Source: Manduca sexta (lineage: Eukaryota > Arthropoda > Insecta > Lepidoptera > Sphingidae). From it: 64,000 nucleotides of DNA. Both the position numbers and the translations under genes were made by a program. Below, piece by piece: positions 57,391-64,000 of this stretch (within the stretch, counting starts at the first letter, position 1; each line of letters starts with the position of its first letter). Where the stretch lies: positions 1,984,001-2,048,000 of the forward strand of contig NC_051120.1 of NCBI RefSeq assembly GCF_014839805.1, given 5' to 3'. Under the pieces are notes generated by a model, which saw only the letters and a list, made by a program, of their open reading frames with translations, was not told the DNA's origin and did no database searches.

Positions 57391-58042
57391 CATTGTCCCC
57401 AGTAATGTATAGCATGTTATACTAATTGTGACCGTGTTTAATTTATTCATTATAGTTATTTTGTAGATTTAATATGAATTGGAATATAATTTACATAACT
57501 GTGCTCAATCATCTTTTTCCAAAAAAAAGTTGTTGGAAAATAACTCAATACCTTAAATGATAATTATTTTGACATTTTCGATGATTTTGTTCGCCTTTTC
57601 ATTTCATAGTCGACAAACACCCGTTGCACCACCTTAATTTTGTAATTTAATGTATCCGATTTTTATCGGACCGATTATTTATGGTCGTACGACATAATCT
57701 AACTTATGGGGTAACTTTCCAATACGTTGTCCCTTACAACATATCTATTCACAAGACGCATTAGTGTAATGGACGTGGCCCACACAACGCGTAATGACCG
57801 GCAGCTGGCAAAGAATGGGCAATTTCACCCAAAGGTCGAGCCTTCTTAAATAAACATAATTATTTCGAAACTTTATAGTGAGGTGTAAGGCATAAACGAT
57901 AGCGGATTGTCAACTAATTTTAACAATAAATAATATTAACATGTGAACTTCATCTGTCTGTATGTCTCAGGATGGCGAGCGCAGTGGAATACCAAACAAT
58001 ATTTTTTTAATTCAATGTGTTCGATGGTGTTTCTACTATTTA

Positions 58043-58112
58043 CGTACCGTCATATCGCTTACCATCAGGCGAACGGCAAGCTCGACTCCTCATTCAAAGC
58101 AATTAAAAAAAA
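58043..58112 (-). repeat. 38148-family repeat, 5' fragment
   Basis: CCGTCATATCGCTTACCATC, then AGGCGAACGGCAAGCTCG and an A-run, is the reverse complement of the start of the 38148/47449 repeats. Confidence 0.65.
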
Positions 58113-58769
58113 GTAGATCAAAATTATTGTATTATTTAATACATTTATATTTACTGTTTTGATGATACCATAGAGATTTTCAAACACTTAAAAAACCTAT
58201 ACCAATAAAAACGTAATAGAGTCGTTGTTAATATAAACTTTGACAATATTATTGTTTATGTCTAAGATACTGGCCTTTTTACAACCCGCTGCCTCTTAGA
58301 ACTTAAGCCCAACGTTAGCACTATATCGCAACTTTCGTAATAAATTCAACATCTGCTAATGAGCTTAAAAAAAGTTTTCACTCATTGTCTTGATCGATTG
58401 TGAACTAGAGCTGAAATTGTTACATGAATTTCATAAGAAAATTACAGCTTGCTTGAATAGGTATAATGCAATATTGTATGTGTGGGTTAAAATAAATTAT
58501 TTCTTTTGTCAATTACCCAATCATTTTTTTTTACATTTGAATGAGTTTTTGGTTATGGTATTTTTCAACTATCCCCACTCTCCCCAAATACGAACCGTTT
58601 AAACTAGTAACTAAACGAAACAGGTAGTTAACATCAAAAACTAAAAATTATTGTTTGCAACTTTTTCACTTTTTGGTTTAAGGCGATTTATTGTTTGAAA
58701 TGGACTTACCTCTTGGCATACATACATATAAAAACATTTACAAATGTAGCATTGCCAAAACTAAGGTGA

Positions 58770-58950
58770 TCGCCTCGGTGTCATATTTGCATGACGGTAC
58801 GACTGGAGTACTGAGGACTTAGGTTCGATCCCTTGGTCGGGTCGGTGATATTGGGTTTAGTACTCAGGATTAGCCCGGAGACTGGAATTTGTGCCCGATA
58901 TGAAGATATGCTCGCCCCATGGGACGGAATACGTATGGCAGAAAATGGAT
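58770..58950 (+). mobile_element. SINE family A, near full length
   Basis: Head TCGCCTCGGTGTCATATTTG, box B-like GGTTCGATCCCTTGGTCGGG, and tail GACTGGAATTTGTGCCCGAT, then GCTCGCCCCATGGGACGGAA. Confidence 0.82.
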
Positions 58951-59946
58951 ACATACTACACATATATATATCTCTAGGAAAATTGGTACATATTATATTG
59001 CATCTCTACTTAATCCTTTGTGAGTAAAAGGCGTTAATGTGTGTGTCTATGTGTGTATTAAACTATGGTCTTGTATGTATGTCAAATTATATATACACAT
59101 CTTATTCACCAGCGAGGTAGTATCATAAACTACGAAAAATTATTACCTACCTATTTTATGAGTATCAATATCTTGAGGCTGATTCCCCATCGATCAGAAA
59201 AACGATCATAAGATCATACAGCGTAAACAAAATGCGCAGAACTGGATGAATAAAATAGCATTATTTGTCGTCTCTAGTAATATTACTCACATTCGATATT
59301 TAAACAACTTAGCAATTCGGAAAAAAACTCTTTGTAATGTTTTCTTTTCCTTAAAAGAAAGTTGGTTTCATATTTTGTACAAAACTTACACTAAAACACC
59401 GACAACAACGACAAAACATTTCGCTAAATAAAAGTTATGCGACGTCGCATCGTCTGCATCGAGATTATATAAACGTTCACTCTCCATTAACCCCTTATTA
59501 GATGACATAATGAAACACATGCAGATTTCCTGTACAATAATCATTATGTACTTAATTCTAGTGAAGAACTTAGATTTTATTTTGTGTGAACAGTGTTAGT
59601 CATACAAAAGATATCAACGCGCTCCATTAGTTGAAGCTCTACCGTAGCGTATATAATGGATTAACCATAGACGCTGATGGCATTTGCATTATAACTTAAT
59701 TATATACTTAAGGCGCTACCGCCAACAAAACCACGTGCTAACTGTATTTTAGAAGCTATTTTCGATATTTATAATACATATAACATACATTGGCCGTTTC
59801 AAATTTTTCATACTGTGGCTATTGTTTAATTAATGTCGTAATGAAAATGACGCTAAAATTGTTGTTTGTTAATTGATTCGAAGTTGTAAGCTATTTTATT
59901 CAAATTCCTCATATACTGTCTCAGTTGATGGCCAAGGTGTCAGTCT

Positions 59947-60130
59947 CTACTAATATTATAGAGAGTAAAAGTTCGTCAGTTTGTTTGTTTGTAGTACCTA
60001 ACTCCAGGAACTTCTGAACTAATTAAAAAATCTTTCACTAAATAGGAAGCTACACTACTCCTGAGTGGTATCGACTACTTTATCCTGCGAAAAACTTATC
60101 ACGTGGGCGGAACGCGGGCAAAAGCTAGTG
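59947..60130 (+). mobile_element. Helitron-like repeat (CAAAAGCTAGT end)
   Basis: It starts CTACTAATATTATAGAGAGT with AAAGTTCGTCAGTTTGTTTG, and ends CACGTGGGCGGAACGCGGGC, then AAAAGCTAGT. Both ends fit an abundant lepidopteran Helitron-like family. Confidence 0.75.
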
Positions 60131-61320
60131 CGATTATGAAAATTATGAACTTAATATTAAGGTCTTTTAAGAAGCACGATAGTTCAATTTACCCATTGCT
60201 ACTTTAACTAACTAAATAAAGCAGCTAATATCGGTACCCGAGGCCCTTTTACAGAGCTATTACGAATCTCACGTACATCAACGAGCCCATTCCGTTTATT
60301 GACCTTGAGCTTCCTTACAAACTTTACCGCTAAGCTTTAGACATGATTTTATATGAGCAGGCTTTAAGTAACAAAATAAATAAAAAAATAAAATTTCTAT
60401 ATAACTTTATAAGGTTTTATAAAATGTCTTGAACTCACACAAAATATCATTTCTTTAATTACTTTAACCTATTTTCCATACGTTTTAATAATAAACGTAG
60501 AATGATAAACGCCTGAAGCAATTTTTATATTATGTACTTTCTCCCAAAATATATTCTGCTCTACAATATTATAATGATAAAAAATCACACAAAAAACATT
60601 ACATAAAAAAAATACCAAGTTAGACGCAAAAAAGCAACGAACTTAGCAAAGTATTAAGGACATGAGAACATTTGGTGAAGGCGCGATTGTGACCGCCGTG
60701 CGCAGAGCGAACTACACGCGACACAGGGACGGAATTAGGGAACATAAATTATTTTTTATGTCCCCTAATTCAGCATTTTATTAAATCTTTACTCAAGAAG
60801 CTTGGTCGTAATTTTATGACCATGTCGCTTCGTACGTCCGATGTCAATGTTATTCACTCTCTTTTCACAATGTAGTTTTTTTTTTTATTAAACCCTAGCC
60901 CCTTCCTACGCCTTAAGGTAAGGTAAGGTAAATAAGGTCTTAATAACATCAATAGAGAATATTCTGTTTTTTCATCTCTAGAATTTCTAAGTCAGCATTA
61001 TGATATCAAGTACTGAAGCTTGGCGAGCCACTGGTATCACAATTTGTTTAATGTACCCGTCAAAAGTTAGCGTGTGTTTTGATTATGTGATCTACGATTT
61101 AATTATGGATTTGGGTATTGACGCACTGGCTCATTTCATGCCTAAGATAAACTTGTATTAGAACTATTGACACAGACTTAAACTACTATATACTCGTATA
61201 GACCACATATATGCAGTAGATATATAAATTATATATAACTTTAATTATATATTGTGTATATATAACAGTAGCGGAGATGTTGGAAAAATTTCCCTTGTTG
61301 CAGTAAATTAAACTACTTCA
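60131..61320. other. Non-coding stretch
   Basis: It contains a 17-bp-arm hairpin at 60732-60771 and a short AAGGT run near 60914-60928. There is no gene evidence. Confidence 0.5.
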
Positions 61321-61546
61321 TTAAGGTTATAGCTTAAGGTTCATTTTTCATAAATTTCGTCGTATTAAATTTTAAAGGCCGAAATATCCATGCATATTAA
61401 TTATTTTTACGTTTTTCTTTCAACTGCGAGAACTAATCACTAACTAGACGTGAATTTAAATTTTTTACTTGTCAATACTTGTTTAGTTACCCAGATTAAA
61501 GGTGAAACAAAATGTGTGAAAAATGGACCTTAAGCTATAACCTTAA
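61321..61546. mobile_element. Foldback MITE with TTAA ends, copy 2, deleted and inverted
   Basis: It is the reverse complement of the 30278 element with about 58 bp missing from one arm (after TTTTTCATAAATT). The full arm at the right keeps TTTAGTTACCCAGATTAAAG and both outer TTAA sites are intact. Confidence 0.9.
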
Positions 61547-61810
61547 GCGAACCATTTGCGAACTTGATACGTCTCTGTCTAAAATTTCATGAATACACTC
61601 TTATAATTACCCTATAATCCGGGCCTGCGTCAAGGATGCTCAAAATGTCGCCAGCGATGTGCGAACCGATCGCGGTTTCTACAGATCGGGTAATCTTAGT
61701 TTATAAATAATTATTGCATCAAATTAAAGTTATTTTTAGTCTACACCTTTATTAGAAAGTTTCCGAAAAGGGTTGACATTGATTAAACAAGTAAATAAGT
61801 TATGGGCATG

Positions 61811-61928
61811 TTTGGGTTTTCTGCTTATTCTTATTATTTCTTAGTCTGGAATTTGTACCCGATATGCTGATACCGTCATCTATCACATAGGATAGAACAC
61901 ACTCGGTGAAAAGTGGGTACCCTGGATG
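61811..61928 (+). mobile_element. SINE family A tail fragment
   Basis: TTAGTCTGGAATTTGTACCC, GATATGCTGATACCGTC, then ACACTCGGTGAAAAGTGGGT match the family A tail. The tRNA head is absent. Confidence 0.7.
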
Positions 61929-63002
61929 TATGTGTGTGTGTGTAGAATGTATAAGGTCTCCTTGTAAAACACGCACACTCACGCCTTTTATCTTCGAAGC
62001 TATAGTCAAAGTTGCAGCTAGTACATATATTTTTCGCCGCGTAAAATTCGAACCCAAGAATGTACCGCCATACTTGTACCACACACGCAACACACTAGTA
62101 CTGGGGCAATTATAACCATTTCAAATTATTAACACAATACAAAAATTTTTATGTTTTTGTACATTCGAAATTACATATTTATTAATAGATGTAAAAAAAA
62201 TCGTTTTACTAATTCTCATAAATATATAATATTGTGCTATATATAAATATAATATGTATGTATCACTCACCTAAATCAGCCGGTTCACACAGCAAACAAC
62301 GGGTATTACCTCACTTGTCACACGAAATATTAAATAATCACTGTTACTGAATTGTACTTTCAAAACTATTGCCCCATACACTAAAAATAAACTAAGACTG
62401 ATAATTATGTTTTCAAGACTAATTTGTCGACTATCAGGGCGAATAATCTGTTTGATAATAACTTTCATATTATACTACCAAATTAGATGGTTTGTTGTCG
62501 ACTTATCTTTACCTCGTTATGGAGCCACAAAATTTTCCACATATAATTGTATTATAAATAACTTGATTATTAAAATAATTACGAATGAAAAGTTAAAGTT
62601 ATGAGGCCAGAGATGTAACCTGCAACGTCGGAGTCTCTATGCCTTCAATAGTAAGTATTAAATTTAAGAAAATTGTATTACTTTATTAAAGGTTCGAATT
62701 TTTGCCTAAAGATATAGACATGATACTATGCGTATATTGGAAAATGCTTGGGCGGTGTTCTCGGGCGCCCCCAACCGTGTCGTTAGGTCCAATTTAGATT
62801 TAAAATAAAAATTAATATGTCAGCTCAAAAACTTTATAATTGGCTTATGTACAAAAATGTAGAGCGCTATTAAAATTTCTATCGTCTATATAATTCGTAA
62901 GTTACTCTCTATCAATTTCGTTTTATCAAGAGTTAGTTAGTCTAGGAGAAGTAATCCCATGTATTTATTTATCCCGAAATGCATAATATTTACTTTAAAG
63001 CT
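61929..63002. other. Non-coding stretch
   Basis: A short GT run occurs near 61930-61943. I see nothing else that can be supported. Confidence 0.5.
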
Positions 63003-63245
63003 TTATTTTTTATACGTGCACACCGAAGTGACCCCACTTTACCTGATGGTAAGTGGAATGGGATCCAATAGAATGTCGACTGACGAGATAAGTTTATTCC
63101 TTGACAGTGGACACAATTATGCCGGGCTGTGGGTACCGGATATACACAAGATCCTGGAACGCGGCACACTTACGTGGGCCACTATGGCGGTTTTTAACAC
63201 CTTGTGTACGGTGCTCGCTATCGGGGTAGATACATAATATATCCT
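63003..63245 (-). mobile_element. Retroposon 3' region (TCCGGT...CACTTACCATC family), reverse
   Basis: It starts with a T-rich tail, then CTTTACCTGATGGTAAGTGG and AGAATGTCGACTGACGAGAT, and later GTGGGCCACTATGGCGGTTT. It is the reverse complement of the 13932 copy. Open frames across it are side effects of the repeat. Confidence 0.72.
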
Positions 63246-64000
63246 ATCACCAGCACAATACTACATATATTTACTTTCTTCCTTCTAAACCAGTTATTCC
63301 ACATTTATCGTATTAATATTAATTATTTTAATATTATGTCAATATTTACAATTTCTTTTACTACAAACGAACTAACTAATAACGAATGTTCTTAAAAATG
63401 ACCCACAAATATACTTGATTCCATTCACTTGACTACATTAACTGTAGCGGTCATGAGCCGGTGACTCTACTTTGATGATAGAGTCTTGTAGAGCTCATAT
63501 TAAACAATTATATAACAACAATAAAATTCCTCAAGTGCTATTAAAAAGTTAATTTGCATAGAACATGCGTTGAGAGTAAATAATGATTCATTCGAAGATA
63601 TTGTATGCAATCTTAGAAAAATATTAAAGATTGACATAATTTCTACGACCATAAAATTTTATTACATTTTATTTTGGGTTATTTGGGGAGCTTGCAGCTA
63701 ATTTATTAAAATAAATAAAAATATGATAAAATAAAGAATATTTTAATTATACATTATAATGAATGATTAAATTTTTATTCTCCAAAAACATACACATCTT
63801 GTAGTTGCCAAGAGATAATTCTTTTAGACTCTACTTTATTTACAAAGCTTTGTCTATCAACAAAAAATCTACCTAGGTAATACAGTTTAATGTAAGTATC
63901 GTATTGGATATCTTTTCCAACAAATACTTTCTTTGGTGTATGTTTAAAATGAATAAAATTTAAATGATAATTAATCCGTATTTCCCATGTATTAAATCAG
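63246..64000. other. Non-coding stretch to window end
   Basis: AT-rich; no gene, RNA or recognised repeat. Confidence 0.5.

Noticed and set aside
62959..63237. 92-codon open frame
   Set aside because: It is a translation of the reversed TCCGGTTCCAACAGGCC repeat; the same region is non-coding in the other copies.
1..64000. CRISPR arrays, operons, prokaryotic islands or a viral insertion
   Set aside because: No regular short repeats with spacers, no gene clusters and no viral protein motifs were seen. Everything fits insect nuclear DNA.

Overview
This window is insect nuclear DNA, almost certainly from a moth or butterfly. It is AT-rich, its genes are split by introns with GT/AG borders, and it carries many copies of Bm1-like tRNA-derived SINEs, other tRNA-headed SINEs, Helitron-like ends and LINE 3' tails typical of Lepidoptera. 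The species cannot be named from the sequence alone.

Region 1 (1-15.4 kb) holds the only two protein-coding genes I can support, in convergent orientation. On the + strand, 161-3282 is the 3' part of the ribosome-biogenesis gene Nop53 (GLTSCR2): five exons, 300 codons and a stop; the 5' exons lie before the window. On the - strand, 15363 down to 4593 is a complete five-coding-exon gene for a secreted 1266-residue protein with one type-2 chitin-binding (peritrophin-A) domain and a very long Thr/Ser-rich tail, i.e. a CPAP1-like cuticular/extracellular-matrix protein. The two stop codons are about 1.3 kb apart, with a SINE between them. The functions are unrelated (nucleolar 60S assembly versus cuticle matrix), and nothing suggests shared regulation.

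Region 2 (15.4-64 kb) has no gene I can support. It is a stretch of about 48.6 kb of non-coding DNA, intergenic or part of an intron of a gene outside the window, filled with transposon debris. It holds Bm1-like SINEs (several with intact target-site duplications), a second tRNA-headed SINE family, Helitron-like fragments, two TTAA-flanked foldback MITEs in opposite orientation, a foldback family with 8-12 bp target duplications, an AGGGTTCCG-ended element, and a degenerate reverse-transcriptase remnant near 31 kb. A hAT-type MITE with a perfect 8-bp duplication sits in the last Nop53 intron, and another sits in the first intron of the chitin-binding gene.

I found no CRISPR array, operon, tRNA or rRNA gene, or convincing new multi-gene system. 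The most interesting signals are at the level of mobile elements: the foldback families, their target duplications, and nested or chimeric SINEs. All family assignments rest on recognition and in-window comparison, not on database searches.
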